A stretch of 29,333 bases of DNA, from positions 1 to 29,333 of the forward strand of contig NZ_BJXB01000044.1 in NCBI RefSeq assembly GCF_007990775.1. Reading direction: 5' to 3'. This document shows positions 1 to 8,180 of the stretch, piece by piece (positions within the stretch are counted from its first letter, which is position 1; each line of letters opens with the position of its first letter). The notes under the pieces were generated by a model, which searched no databases, was not told the origin of the DNA, and saw only the letters and a program-made list of their open reading frames with translations. This DNA is from Deinococcus cellulosilyticus NBRC 106333 = KACC 11606 (lineage in GTDB: Bacteria > Deinococcota > Deinococci > Deinococcales > Deinococcaceae). Both the position numbers and the translations under genes were made by a program.

Positions 1-1
1 A

Positions 2-352
2 GAGGTTTTCCCTCGAATGCAGCACGTGTGGGCGGATCGAGGCTATACGGGCGATCTGATCAAGAACATCAAAAACACACTGGGTTGGACCATCGAGATT
101 GTGAAACATCCCTGGACTGGCGTCAAACACATCTGGCTGCCTCAAGGTCAGGAACCCCCCCCACCTATCGAGGTTCCTGAGGGTTTTGTGGTGCTGAAAC
201 GCCGCTGGGTGGTGGAAAGAACCTTCGCCTGGCTGGGCAGATCCAGACGCATGGCCAAAGATTACGAACGACTTCCCGTCACCTCGGAAAATCTGGTCTT
301 TGAGGTGATGATTCGCCTGATGCTCAAAAGGTTAGCTCAATGCGGCCTCTAA
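2..352 (+). CDS. IS5-family transposase, C-terminal part (start outside window)
   Basis: The reading frame is open from base 2, so the gene begins upstream of the window; the ATG at 17 is internal. The protein shows the end of an IS4/IS5-type DDE transposase. A WADRGYTG block carries a catalytic-region aspartate. Further on is the RRWVVERTFAWLGRSRR segment with the glutamate of the Y-(2)R-(3)E-type signature, then a KDYERLP stretch and a hydrophobic RLMLKRL ending. Family transposases usually end near this last motif, so the C-terminus looks intact. It overlaps the next ORF by 13 bases. Whether the full transposase is functional cannot be told here. Confidence 0.85.
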   Translation, partial: EVFPRMQHVWADRGYTGDLIKNIKNTLGWTIEIVKHPWTGVKHIWLPQGQEPPPPIEVPEGFVVLKRRWVVERTFAWLGRSRRMAKDYERLPVTSENLVFEVMIRLMLKRLAQCGL

Positions 353-723
353 CCCGATCTGCTCGCGAAGAGCGTAGGCTTCACTTCGCGGTTGCACAAC
401 AGCAGCAATCCCGCACTGTTGCTCAGTGGGCCAGTGCATATCAGGTTTCGATTTCTGCCATCTCCCAGTGGAAAGCTACATTGAAGGTTTCTGGGATCGA
501 TGGCTTGAAGGCCAGAACACCCTCAGGACGTCCCAGAAGATTGACTCCAGATCAGGAACAATGTGTTCAGCAGTGGCTTCAAGGGGTCGACTCTCCTTTA
601 CAAGCACCCTGGTCTCTCCGAGACGTCAGAGAGCTCATTGGGGAGCATTTTGGTGTGTGGTACCACCTGCATCATGTTCGCAAGCTGTTGATCCGCTGGG
701 GATGGCACTGTCACGTCCAATAA
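340..723 (+). pseudogene. IS630-type transposase, N-terminal helix-turn-helix part only
   Basis: This 127-residue product has the layout of the first ORF of IS630/Tc1-like elements. An N-terminal helix-turn-helix covers about residues 25-60 (QVSISAISQWK). It is followed by a GLKARTPSGRPRRLTPDQ linker and a second winged-helix unit ending in FGVWYHLHHVRKLL. In such elements a second ORF with the DDE catalytic domain follows, often through a frameshift. Here only about 110 bases separate the stop from the next operon's end, and no frame encodes DDE motifs, so the catalytic half is missing. A stand-alone role for the DNA-binding part is possible but unsupported. Confidence 0.7.
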
Positions 724-776
724 AAGCTCTGGATTCTGTGTTTTAGACGGCAAAGAAGACTTTCAAAACACCCTTT

Positions 777-833
777 AGACCTCATAAGTCAAAGTGCGCC
801 TCTTGAAGAGGCGCACTTTGACTTATGAGGTCT
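777..833 (-). terminator. 57-bp perfect palindrome, probable operon terminator
   Basis: Bases 777-804 and 806-833 are exact reverse complements (28 bp each) with one central base. Position 833 is also the last base of the stop codon of the minus-strand lipoprotein gene. Transcribed leftward, the RNA could form a very long hairpin just after the stop, with the core CGCCTCTT/AAGAGGCG. A strong U-tract does not follow on the minus strand (TAAAGGG), so it is not a textbook terminator. The AAAGT/ACTTT flanks of the core could serve as a short bidirectional one. It could alternatively be an IS-end or MITE-like palindrome. Confidence 0.55.
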
Positions 834-2983
834 TATTCGAAGATGGCTACGCCAACAGAAGGGCCAGGGAACGTTTGAAGCTGTCCAGTGATCAGGTCCT
901 GGGCAAAGATGGTCACCTGGAACTGACCAGCCCTGGAGAAGAACACGGTGAAGGCTGGAGCATCTCCAGTGACATCATAGAAAATCTGTTGCTCTGAAGC
1001 CGAACCAACAGGGTCCACCACTGAAGCCACCAGCATGGTGGGATTGGAGAATTTTACCGGAGTGCAAGGGGTGGTCGGAGATGGGACTGCGCTGCCATTG
1101 TAGTATTCCACGCGGGTCACAGTACCAGGGTTGGTGCACAGTCTCCATGTGGCAGAATGCTTATCAGGCTTGCCTTTTGCATAGGTGGCATTCACCAGGG
1201 TCACCAGGGTATTTGCATTCACAACAGCCAGATTCGGTGCTTTGCGGTCCACTTTGATGGCCACTTCTTGCACATTGCCGTTGCCCTGGTCATCTTCAGA
1301 AATGGTCTGAAGGGTGTACTCACCGTTTTCCACATATTCACTTCCATCAAGAATGACGGTTGAGATGGCGTGGTAGAAGGTACCTGTTTCCAGGGGCAGG
1401 TTGTAAAGGTACTTGGTGATTTTGGCACCACCAGCAGGTGCTTTGCTGACCAGACGCACATCAACTCTGAATTTCACATCATCGAGTTTGTTTTCATCGG
1501 TCACCTGCAAGAAGATTCCACCAGTTCTGTTCAACACAGCAGTGGGAACTGCAGAGCTGGGATCATTGCGTGAGGGAATCAGAATGTTGGCAGCAGGGGG
1601 TTTAAGGTTGCTGATGGACACACCTGTGGTCAACTGATCACTGATGGTGAAAGTGGGATCGGTCTGAGCCGGAATGCCATCATCCACCTGAATGCTGGCA
1701 TAAGCGCGAACATCATAATTGTCTGAACCTGTCAGTCTGGGCCAATCCACAGCTTCCGTGATGTAAATGCCATCTGAATTGTTTCTCAGGGCAGCTTTGT
1801 CTATGGTAAGGGTCTTGATCACCTGTCCGCCGAAACCAATGATCTCGACTGTGATCCCACTCAGGAAGTTGAAATTTGAGCCTTTCTTGACCACAGAAAT
1901 CTCAACAGGGGTTCGACCACCCAGTTTTGCCCCAGGTTGAGGAGCGGAAATCTTGAACAGGGGCAAACTCAGGTTGGAAGTCACATTGATGGTGACGGTG
2001 TTGGAGGTGGCAGATTTCCCCTGGATGGTTTCTGCAGAAACAGTCACCTGGTGGGTTCCCACAGAAATCAGATTGGTGTCCAGAACAAAAGTACTTTCCT
2101 GGTCACTGGGCGGATTTACCGTGGTCTTGTAGAGCTGACCATCGATCAACAAACGGGCAATCTTGACAGGATCCTCACTGGTCACCAGGAAAGGAATGGT
2201 GATGCTACCAGTCTTGTCCCCACTTGCGAGCAACAGACGCACAACAGGAGGTGTGGGTTCTGTTGGTCCACCTGTGTTGTTGATGTTCAGTCCGATCACC
2301 TTGCTGGTGCTCAGGCCTGCATTGTTCAACACACGGACTTCAAAATATTTGACGCCATCGGTCATTTTGGTGGTGTCGATCTGGGTGGAGTATTCGGTGT
2401 TGTTGCGGGTGATTTCGGTGATTTCGGTGTCGGTGGTGCCGCGCTGGAAGAACTTCACACTGCGGATGCCAGACTCAGCGTCTGTGACAGCCACTTTCAG
2501 GTCCACCAGACCACTCACTTTGGGAATGGTGCCATTTGACGCATCTGCAGGGGTCACCACTGCAACAGAGGCAGGGGTCAGGTCCACCTTCACGGGAAGG
2601 TTCACCGTGGTGTCAGATCCCTTGATGTTGGTGGCCGTGATGCTCAGGGTCTTGGAGCCAGCGGTGAGGTTGGACACCCGAAACACATTGGAGGCTTTGG
2701 GGTTGTCAATGACCCCCGACTGACCATCCAGGCTGTAAGTGAGGCTGTCCAGTCCAACATTGGAAGTGACCTTAACGAAAACATCCGCATCCCCAGAGAT
2801 CCAAATGTCAGTGCTTCTACGAAGCAGTTGGTTTCCGTTGACAGTTACACTGGTGATGTTGGGGTCTTTCACCGTTGGGGTGGTGCCTGGATTGATGCTG
2901 CCGTTGTCCACGCTGATGGATCCACATGCCGCCAGCACAAGGCTGATCAATCCAGCTGAGAGCAATTGCATGATGGGCTTCAT
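833..2983 (-). CDS. Large lipoprotein with repeated Ig-like domains
   Basis: The 716-residue product begins with a lipoprotein signal peptide ending in LAAC (acylated Cys20). It continues as serial beta-sandwich-like units of about 90-100 residues. These carry recurrent features such as SVTVNGN, VTDAESGIRSVKF, VTDENKLDDVKF and VKVDLTP/IKVDRKAPN, typical of bacterial Ig-like or cadherin-like surface proteins. No enzymatic motif is visible. The start follows GGGAGG by 8 bases. An upstream ATG overlapping the previous stop (TAATG) is excluded because it reads into a stop after two codons. It is the last gene of the Rex-containing operon, four bases after the preceding stop. A surface-exposed adhesive or structural role is inferred. 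Confidence 0.75.
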   Translation of the reverse strand: MKPIMQLLSAGLISLVLAACGSISVDNGSINPGTTPTVKDPNITSVTVNGNQLLRRSTDIWISGDADVFVKVTSNVGLDSLTYSLDGQSGVIDNPKASNVFRVSNLTAGSKTLSITATNIKGSDTTVNLPVKVDLTPASVAVVTPADASNGTIPKVSGLVDLKVAVTDAESGIRSVKFFQRGTTDTEITEITRNNTEYSTQIDTTKMTDGVKYFEVRVLNNAGLSTSKVIGLNINNTGGPTEPTPPVVRLLLASGDKTGSITIPFLVTSEDPVKIARLLIDGQLYKTTVNPPSDQESTFVLDTNLISVGTHQVTVSAETIQGKSATSNTVTINVTSNLSLPLFKISAPQPGAKLGGRTPVEISVVKKGSNFNFLSGITVEIIGFGGQVIKTLTIDKAALRNNSDGIYITEAVDWPRLTGSDNYDVRAYASIQVDDGIPAQTDPTFTISDQLTTGVSISNLKPPAANILIPSRNDPSSAVPTAVLNRTGGIFLQVTDENKLDDVKFRVDVRLVSKAPAGGAKITKYLYNLPLETGTFYHAISTVILDGSEYVENGEYTLQTISEDDQGNGNVQEVAIKVDRKAPNLAVVNANTLVTLVNATYAKGKPDKHSATWRLCTNPGTVTRVEYYNGSAVPSPTTPCTPVKFSNPTMLVASVVDPVGSASEQQIFYDVTGDAPAFTVFFSRAGQFQVTIFAQDLITGQLQTFPGPSVGVAIFE

Positions 2984-2987
2984 TTCA

Positions 2988-3584
2988 TTAACCTCCCGTC
3001 ACCGTATAACTGAAACCAGGCTGAAAGTCGAAGGTCGCAGTTACATTTTTGGTGGTCTGGTCAGCAAGGGAAATTCCGGTGAATGTGAATCTCACTTTAA
3101 GTTTGGGGCAGACGGGGTCATCCACGCCTCGGTTGGGATCAAGATAATTGGAAAGGCACAGGTTGACATAGTGCTGCTGGACTTCATCAGGGAACAGAGG
3201 GTCCTGAGGCAAAGCTGCTGTGGTGGTTTTTACCTGACCTGCACCTGTTCCACTCAGAGGAGGAGCTTCCACCGAAACTGCAAGCGTGTGTTCAATGGTT
3301 GCAAGTTGGGTCAGTGATTCGTCAAAGGTTTCAATCTTGTACCGCTGCACCTGGAACCCTGCTGATCCGGGGAAAGCAGCAAACTTGACCGTACCACTGT
3401 TGCGGGTCACAGTCACACCCGTGACCCCAGTAGTGGTGTTTTTGGTGTAATCCACAGACATTCTCAGGCCTTCCACAGAAGGAGTGACTGCAACTGGCAC
3501 CATGCCCTGCACAACGCTGCCATTGCAGGAAACCACTGTTCCCAGCACCAAAGAGCCCATTAATAATTTCTTCCACATGTTCAT
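2988..3584 (-). CDS. Lipoprotein of unknown function
   Basis: A 198-residue product starting MNMWKKLLMG, with a short hydrophobic segment and the lipobox-like VVSC (Cys20). The start is placed at 3584 because GGAGGAGG lies just upstream and the signal peptide begins there. A longer in-frame extension would merely read through the end of rex. The body is beta-rich and ends in LADQTTKNVTATFDFQPGF, again like an Ig-type fold, with a cysteine pair in the region VNLCLSNYLDPNRGVDDPVC. Its ATG overlaps the rex stop in ATGA, so translation is probably coupled. No family is recognised with confidence. The adjacent Ig-like lipoprotein suggests they act together at the envelope. Confidence 0.75.
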   Translation of the reverse strand: MNMWKKLLMGSLVLGTVVSCNGSVVQGMVPVAVTPSVEGLRMSVDYTKNTTTGVTGVTVTRNSGTVKFAAFPGSAGFQVQRYKIETFDESLTQLATIEHTLAVSVEAPPLSGTGAGQVKTTTAALPQDPLFPDEVQQHYVNLCLSNYLDPNRGVDDPVCPKLKVRFTFTGISLADQTTKNVTATFDFQPGFSYTVTGG

Positions 3585-4282
3585 CCAACCTCCTCCAGTT
3601 CTCTTAAGCCAGGGTTCAGGATGTAAAACGCCAGGCGTTTCATTCCTGCCAGAAAATCGATGTTCTCCACGATGACTCCCTCCCACTCCTCTTCTTTTTC
3701 GGGTTCGACCCCCGGGCGCTCCAGCATCTTGGGCTGAATCACCACAGGGGCGAAGTTGAGGATTCCTTTCACTCCAGCTTCCACCAGGATCTGGGCCACA
3801 TCCTGCGCGCGGTCTGCAGGAACAGCAATAAAACCCATGTCCACCTGATGAGAGCGCACGAAATCCTTCAGGTGATCCGGGTGCATCACCTCCAGGTTCC
3901 GAATTTGCATCCCCACCTTGCTGGGGTCGGGGTCAAAGAGACCCACAAAACTGAATTCATAGTCACTGGCCCCCGGGTAGTGCGCAATGGCCTGCCCGAG
4001 TCTTCCCATGCCCATGATCACCACATTCCAGGGCCGGGTGAGGCCCAGGATGCGTCTCAGTTCACGCTTGAGGACAGCCACGGTGTATCCCATGCCACGG
4101 GTTCCGAAGCGTCCAAAGTAAGCCAAATCCTTGCGAACCTGAAAAGCACTGACCTGTGCCCTTTCGGCCAGATCGTTGCTGCTGGTCCGGTTGATGCCCT
4201 GAGATTCCAGTTTTTCCAGGATTCTCAGGTAGGTGACCAGCCTTGAAATGGCGGCACTGGGGATGTTCAAAGACTGCGACAT
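3581..4282 (-). CDS. rex: Redox-sensing transcriptional repressor Rex
   Basis: A 233-residue protein with the two-domain Rex layout. An N-terminal winged helix (residues 1-80) contains INRTSSNDLAERAQVSAFQVRKDLAYFG and the conserved FGTRGMGY. A Rossmann domain follows with GMGRLGQAI at 91-99. In known Rex proteins this domain binds NADH and NAD+, and a high NADH/NAD+ ratio releases the repressor from DNA. The C-terminal NIDFLAGMKRLAF also fits the domain-swapped helix region. The start is set at MSQSLNIP (4282) because longer forms overlap the upstream gene. It begins four bases after the SPOR gene stop and overlaps the lipoprotein start by four, so it is embedded in an envelope operon. No full Rex operator was found nearby. 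Confidence 0.92.
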   Translation of the reverse strand: MSQSLNIPSAAISRLVTYLRILEKLESQGINRTSSNDLAERAQVSAFQVRKDLAYFGRFGTRGMGYTVAVLKRELRRILGLTRPWNVVIMGMGRLGQAIAHYPGASDYEFSFVGLFDPDPSKVGMQIRNLEVMHPDHLKDFVRSHQVDMGFIAVPADRAQDVAQILVEAGVKGILNFAPVVIQPKMLERPGVEPEKEEEWEGVIVENIDFLAGMKRLAFYILNPGLRELEEVG

Positions 4283-4286
4283 GGTT

Positions 4287-5360
4287 TCACCGAATCTGGA
4301 AGGCGTCCGTGTAGCCCGCCTCTTTGAGTTTGGCCTGTGCCGAGGGCACATCTCCGGCTGCGAAGGGTCCGACCACCACGCGCACCATGCCATTGGCATC
4401 GGTTCTCAGGCTGGGACTGAATCCCAGAGAACGCAGCTGGTCAATGGCTGGCACTGCACTGTCTGCCCGTTTGTAGGCACCGACTTGCAGGTACATTGGG
4501 CCTGTGGGTGCAGAGGAGGCCGTTGTCCCTGAAGAAGTGGGACTGCTTGAAGTTCCAGCGGTGGCTGCTCCTTCACCTGATGCATTCACAGTCGGATTCT
4601 GAGGTGCGTAGACAAACAGGTTCTGGTGCACCGTTTGAATCTGAGAGACAGCCGTGTCTGCATCATTGCGGTTCACGAATGGACCAATCAGCACCACATA
4701 GTTGTCATCTTTGCTGGGGAAAACGTAGGTGGGATAACCCAGAGCTTTGATTTTCTCAGCAATGGTGCCCGCCTGCGCCTCTGTCTGATACAGACCTGCG
4801 CTGATGCGGAAGTCCTGTTTCGTGGGGGTGCGTCCTGTGATGGCTCTGGCGGCAGGCTGTGGTGTTGGTGCAGGCTGCTCGGGCTGCACATTGGATGGAG
4901 TGGGCGTCGGTTGAGAAGTTGCACCTGACTGCTCGGTCGTTGACTGAACTGTTGAGGGAGTCTCTGTGGTTTCTACTGAGGGAGTGCTGCTTTCTGCAGG
5001 AATCACCGGAACACTCTGGGTTTCCTGAGCATTGCTGATTTCTGGCGCTGTCTCAGATCCAGAAGCGCTGGCAGAAGGAGCAGGCTGGGTTTCTTCAGGA
5101 GCCAGTGTCCCGGTCTGGGTCTGGTTCTCAGGCTGGGTTTCCTCCTGGGTCTGTGCTTCCTGAGCAACCACAGGCGCAGGATTGAGGGGAATTTCTTCCA
5201 CCTGGGGGGTTTCCTGCTGGGATTGTACGGGTGCCTGGGTGGCAGAAAGGTTGAACAGTTTCCTGGTCCCTCCGAAAAGGATCAGGACCGCTCCTGCCAG
5301 AATCAGCACGATAAAAAAGAGGATGATCACGTCTGGCCAGTGTTTACGGAACCAAGTCAT
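4287..5360 (-). CDS. Membrane-anchored protein with two SPOR domains
   Basis: A 357-residue protein. It has a short cytoplasmic N-terminus, one transmembrane helix (about residues 11-30), a long Pro/Gln/Glu/Thr/Ser-rich linker (about 40-180) and two SPOR-like repeats (about 182-254 and 288-357). Both repeats show the aromatic/LGY...VVxxGPF pattern. SPOR domains bind glycan strands stripped of stem peptides, mostly at division septa, so a role in cell-wall or division-site biology is likely. The ATG overlaps the stop of the upstream TPR gene in ATGA, indicating translational coupling. The low-complexity linker probably spans the periplasmic space to reach the wall. Confidence 0.85.
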   Translation of the reverse strand: MTWFRKHWPDVIILFFIVLILAGAVLILFGGTRKLFNLSATQAPVQSQQETPQVEEIPLNPAPVVAQEAQTQEETQPENQTQTGTLAPEETQPAPSASASGSETAPEISNAQETQSVPVIPAESSTPSVETTETPSTVQSTTEQSGATSQPTPTPSNVQPEQPAPTPQPAARAITGRTPTKQDFRISAGLYQTEAQAGTIAEKIKALGYPTYVFPSKDDNYVVLIGPFVNRNDADTAVSQIQTVHQNLFVYAPQNPTVNASGEGAATAGTSSSPTSSGTTASSAPTGPMYLQVGAYKRADSAVPAIDQLRSLGFSPSLRTDANGMVRVVVGPFAAGDVPSAQAKLKEAGYTDAFQIR

Positions 5361-6877
5361 TTACCGCCCAATGCTCCTTTTGCTTTGGAGTACCCCAGAG
5401 TCAGTGCCCGCTGGAAAGCCAGACGCGCACCAGCTTCGTCGCCCCGGCCACGCAGGGCAATCCCGTAGTTGTACCAGCCTTCTGCATTTCGGGCATTCTG
5501 GGCCACAAGGGCAGCCAGCACCCGTTCTGCATTGTCATATTGCTTGAGGGCCAGGTAGGCAGCACCAAGATTCAGGGCCACCGTCTGGTTCTGGGCATCC
5601 CGCTCAAGAGCACCTGCCAGAAGGTTCGCAGCAGTGGCATAGCTGCGCTGATTGTAGGCACTGAGACCTCCCCAGTTCAGGGCTTCAGCAGTAGGCGCAG
5701 ACATGCTCTGGGTGAGCTTCACTGCATCACTGTATTTTTTGGCTTTGTATGCATTGCGCACAGCAATGGTCTGTGCAGCCGCAACCAGGTTGGGGTCTTT
5801 GGCCAGCTTGCTTGCACTGATGGCTGCATTGTAGGCCGCCTGGTATTGTTGCCGGGCCTCTTGCGACTGGGCAAGGCCCAGGTAGGCCACATCGGTGGGA
5901 TTGTCTTTCACCAGTTGCTGGAAACCTTGCAATGCCTCTGCATATTTGCGGGAGGCAAGCAACAGGCGTGCATGGTCATACCTGACCGGACTGCGGGAAT
6001 CCAGGGTCAACACTTCCGCATAGGTGGTGATGGCATCCTGCACACTGCTGTTTTCCAGCAATTGGCCCTTGCGGGTCAGCAACCTGACCCTGGAAGCATT
6101 GTCTTTTGCAGCTGCAATGCCTTTGTCCAGCTCACGCAGGGCACGGTCCGTCAGGCCCTGATTGACGTAGTTTTCAACGACCACCAGTGTTGCCTCTGAC
6201 AGAGCTGGGTTCTTGGCCAGCAACTGATAAGCATAGCTCAGAGAAATGGTGGAGGCCAGAGGGTCCGGGCTGGTTTTGCTTGCAGCAAGGGCTTCCTGAG
6301 CAACAGCCAGCATCAGGGATTCACTTTGCGGGTTGAGCTTCAGGGCTTCTTCATAAGCAGCCTGGGCTTCTTTGTGCTGACCTGCAAGCACCAGCAACTG
6401 GGCCATCTGGGTGTAAGCCAGGGTCAGTTCTTCCGCACTGGCCTCGTTGCCCTTGCCCACTTCAATGGCTTTCTGGTAAGTGGTGATGGCTTCTGCATTC
6501 TTGCCCTGTCTGGTCAAGACCGCAGCCAGGTTGTAATACCCCTGCAACAGGTTGGGATTGAGGGCGGTCAATTGTTCAAACTCAAACTGCGCACCGCTGA
6601 GATTGTTCAGCTGAAAGAGTGCCACCCCGAGTCCGAAGTGGGCCTCGTAGCTGCGGTAATCCCTGCGGATGGCGTCTTCAAATGCTTTCACGGCGTCAGA
6701 GGTGCGGCCTGCATTCAAGTATGCCTGTCCGAGCAGAACTGAATTTTCAAGGCTGGGGTTTTGTGTGAACTGGGTTTCAAGCACTGTCAAATCCGTGCTC
6801 TGGGCACTCGACAGTTGCAAACCAAGTACAGGGACAGTCAGTAGTGCAGTCAACAGGACGCGCCTAAGGTTTCTCAT
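5357..6877 (-). CDS. Secreted tetratricopeptide-repeat protein
   Basis: A 506-residue protein with a cleavable signal peptide (MRNLRRVLLTALLTVPVLG, ending near LSSAQS). The rest is tandem 34-residue helical repeats of TPR type, for example AFEDAIRRDYRSYEAHFGLG, NLAAVLTRQGKNAEAITTYQ and GWYNYGIALRGRGDEAGARL. TPRs are protein-interaction scaffolds and the signal peptide puts this one outside the cytoplasm. It is the first gene of the operon. GGAGG lies 13 bases before the ATG, an unusually long spacing, and in-frame stops exclude an earlier start. Its ligand is unknown; coupling to the SPOR protein suggests a shared complex in the cell envelope. Confidence 0.85.
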   Translation of the reverse strand: MRNLRRVLLTALLTVPVLGLQLSSAQSTDLTVLETQFTQNPSLENSVLLGQAYLNAGRTSDAVKAFEDAIRRDYRSYEAHFGLGVALFQLNNLSGAQFEFEQLTALNPNLLQGYYNLAAVLTRQGKNAEAITTYQKAIEVGKGNEASAEELTLAYTQMAQLLVLAGQHKEAQAAYEEALKLNPQSESLMLAVAQEALAASKTSPDPLASTISLSYAYQLLAKNPALSEATLVVVENYVNQGLTDRALRELDKGIAAAKDNASRVRLLTRKGQLLENSSVQDAITTYAEVLTLDSRSPVRYDHARLLLASRKYAEALQGFQQLVKDNPTDVAYLGLAQSQEARQQYQAAYNAAISASKLAKDPNLVAAAQTIAVRNAYKAKKYSDAVKLTQSMSAPTAEALNWGGLSAYNQRSYATAANLLAGALERDAQNQTVALNLGAAYLALKQYDNAERVLAALVAQNARNAEGWYNYGIALRGRGDEAGARLAFQRALTLGYSKAKGALGGK

Positions 6878-6961
6878 TGTATACTGCTACCCTCCTAGAG
6901 TATTCCGTGCTTTAGTGCGGCTTTGCACTATCCTATCATGACTTCACAATCTTTACATATT

Positions 6962-7990
6962 TCATACAGAAGAGCTTAATGAAGGTTTTTTCAATGCCAG
7001 CTGACCGCATGCTGCACCCGCATCACGCCCTCTTGAACGCCGGACACTCACAGGAATGCCTCGCTCTTCAAGACGGTCATAAAAGGCCTGAATCTGGACT
7101 TCAGGGGTTTCTTCAAACCCACTGCCATCCCAGGGGTTCATGGGAATCAAATTGACGTGACTGATCATGCCCTTTAAAAGGTCTGCCAGCAGATCCGCCT
7201 GCCAGAGGTGGTCATTGACCCCACGCAGCATGGCATATTCCATGGTGATGCGCCGCCCGGTCTTGGCCTGATAATCGCGGGCAGCATCCATGATTTCTGG
7301 GATGCTGTTGGCCTGTCCTGTGGGAATGATGCGCTGGCGGGTTTCTTCATCTGGTGCATGCAGGCTGATGGCCAGTTTCAGCTCAATGTCTTCCGTGGCC
7401 AGTTTGCGGATGCCTTTTGCCAGGCCCACTGTGCTGAGGGTCACCCTGCGCTGGCTCATGTTGAGGGCCTCAGGACTGAGCATGATGCGGGCAGCGTTCA
7501 TGGTGTTGTCGTAATTGAGCAGGGGCTCCCCCATCCCCATAAACACCAGATTGCGGATCTCTTTGGGAGGAATTCCCTGATCACGGGCAGCGTAGAGAAT
7601 CTGTCCGATGATCTCTCCGGGCGTCAGGTTACGCCCAAAGCCCAGAGCACCAGTGGCACAGAAAGCACACTTGGCTGGACACCCCACCATCGTCGACACA
7701 CAGATGGTCTTGCGGTCCTCGTAGGGCATGAAAACCGCTTCCATCTGGCGGCCATCCCTGAGGGTGAACAGGTATTTGACACTCCCATCGGTGGAGGGAA
7801 AAGTGTCCACCTGGGTGAAAGGGCTCAGTTCGTAGTGTTCCTGCAGTTCAGCACGCAGCTTGAGTGGCAGGTTGGTCATGCTGTCAAAATCCGGGGCGGC
7901 CTGCTCAAAAACCCAGGACAGCAATTGTTTCTTGCGATAACCCTCCAGCGGATACTGGTCGGGCTGTAAATCCAGCAGTAGAACCTTCAC
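6962..7990 (-). CDS. rlmN: 23S rRNA (adenine2503-C2) methyltransferase RlmN
   Basis: A 342-residue radical-SAM enzyme. The CxxxCxxC cluster is at Cys104, Cys108 and Cys111 (CPAKCAFC). Typical RlmN blocks follow: NLVFMGMGEPLLNYD, RVTLSTVGL, AISLHAPDEETR and VRRSRGRDAGAACGQL. The last contains the C-terminal cysteine (about 328) used for the methyl-transfer adduct. The family methylates C2 of A2503 in 23S rRNA and A37 of some tRNAs. The start is GTG (CAC at 7988-7990), six bases after a TAAAAT box and without a Shine-Dalgarno sequence, so the mRNA is probably leaderless. No terminator is seen before the next operon's upstream region. Confidence 0.95.
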   Translation of the reverse strand: MKVLLLDLQPDQYPLEGYRKKQLLSWVFEQAAPDFDSMTNLPLKLRAELQEHYELSPFTQVDTFPSTDGSVKYLFTLRDGRQMEAVFMPYEDRKTICVSTMVGCPAKCAFCATGALGFGRNLTPGEIIGQILYAARDQGIPPKEIRNLVFMGMGEPLLNYDNTMNAARIMLSPEALNMSQRRVTLSTVGLAKGIRKLATEDIELKLAISLHAPDEETRQRIIPTGQANSIPEIMDAARDYQAKTGRRITMEYAMLRGVNDHLWQADLLADLLKGMISHVNLIPMNPWDGSGFEETPEVQIQAFYDRLEERGIPVSVRRSRGRDAGAACGQLALKKPSLSSSV

Positions 7991-7996
7991 CCAAGT

Positions 7997-8002
7997 ATTT
8001 TA
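7997..8002 (-). promoter_or_regulatory. -10 box of putative leaderless rlmN promoter
   Basis: On the minus strand TAAAAT lies six bases before the GTG start, and TTGTAA lies 18 bases further upstream as a possible -35. This spacing would place the transcription start on or beside the start codon. Confidence 0.5.
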
Positions 8003-8134
8003 GGTCACCTGCATGCTTTATTACAATTCAAAATGAGAGACTGCTCAAGACAGCAGGGTTTGTGGCCAACAACAATGAAGAAGCTTAACAGACCATACGG
8101 CAAGCAGTTTTTTCTGGACATCGTACAGCGCAAT

Positions 8135-8160
8135 GAAAACAGGTGGGATTGCCCACCTGT
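8135..8160 (-). terminator. Rho-independent terminator of mutS2
   Basis: On the minus strand a 9-bp perfect stem (ACAGGTGGG and CCCACCTGT, bases 8139-8160) with loop CAAT is followed by TTTC. It sits about 20 bases after the mutS2 stop. Confidence 0.8.
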
Positions 8161-8180
8161 CTGGTTCTGACCTTCTCTGT

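Larger units (their letters stand above)
1..776 (+). mobile_element. Insertion-sequence remnant (IS5-type and IS630-type pieces)
   Basis: This stretch holds the C-terminal part of an IS5-type DDE transposase, a downstream IS630-type helix-turn-helix ORF and, near 760-776, a sequence reading GACTTTCAAAACACCCTTTAG. That sequence resembles the terminal inverted repeats of some IS5-group elements; this is recalled from family knowledge, not aligned. The left end lies outside the window, so the matching repeat cannot be checked. The right edge abuts the 57-bp palindrome that closes the neighbouring minus-strand operon, which suggests insertion just past that operon. The mixture of two transposase families means it is a composite or decayed element rather than one clean IS. 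Confidence 0.65.

Noticed and set aside
1937..2539. Plus-strand open frame inside the Ig-like lipoprotein gene
   Set aside because: Its composition is a by-product of the repetitive lipoprotein sequence; no ribosome site or motif supports it.
3585..3686. N-terminal extension of the small lipoprotein (34 more residues)
   Set aside because: It would read through the end of rex and bury the lipoprotein signal; the ATG at 3584 has a strong Shine-Dalgarno sequence.
6944..6949. TTGTGA on the minus strand upstream of the Rex operon, like half of a Rex operator
   Set aside because: The second half-site is absent at the expected spacing (GATAGG instead of TCACAA), so it is not a credible Rex box.
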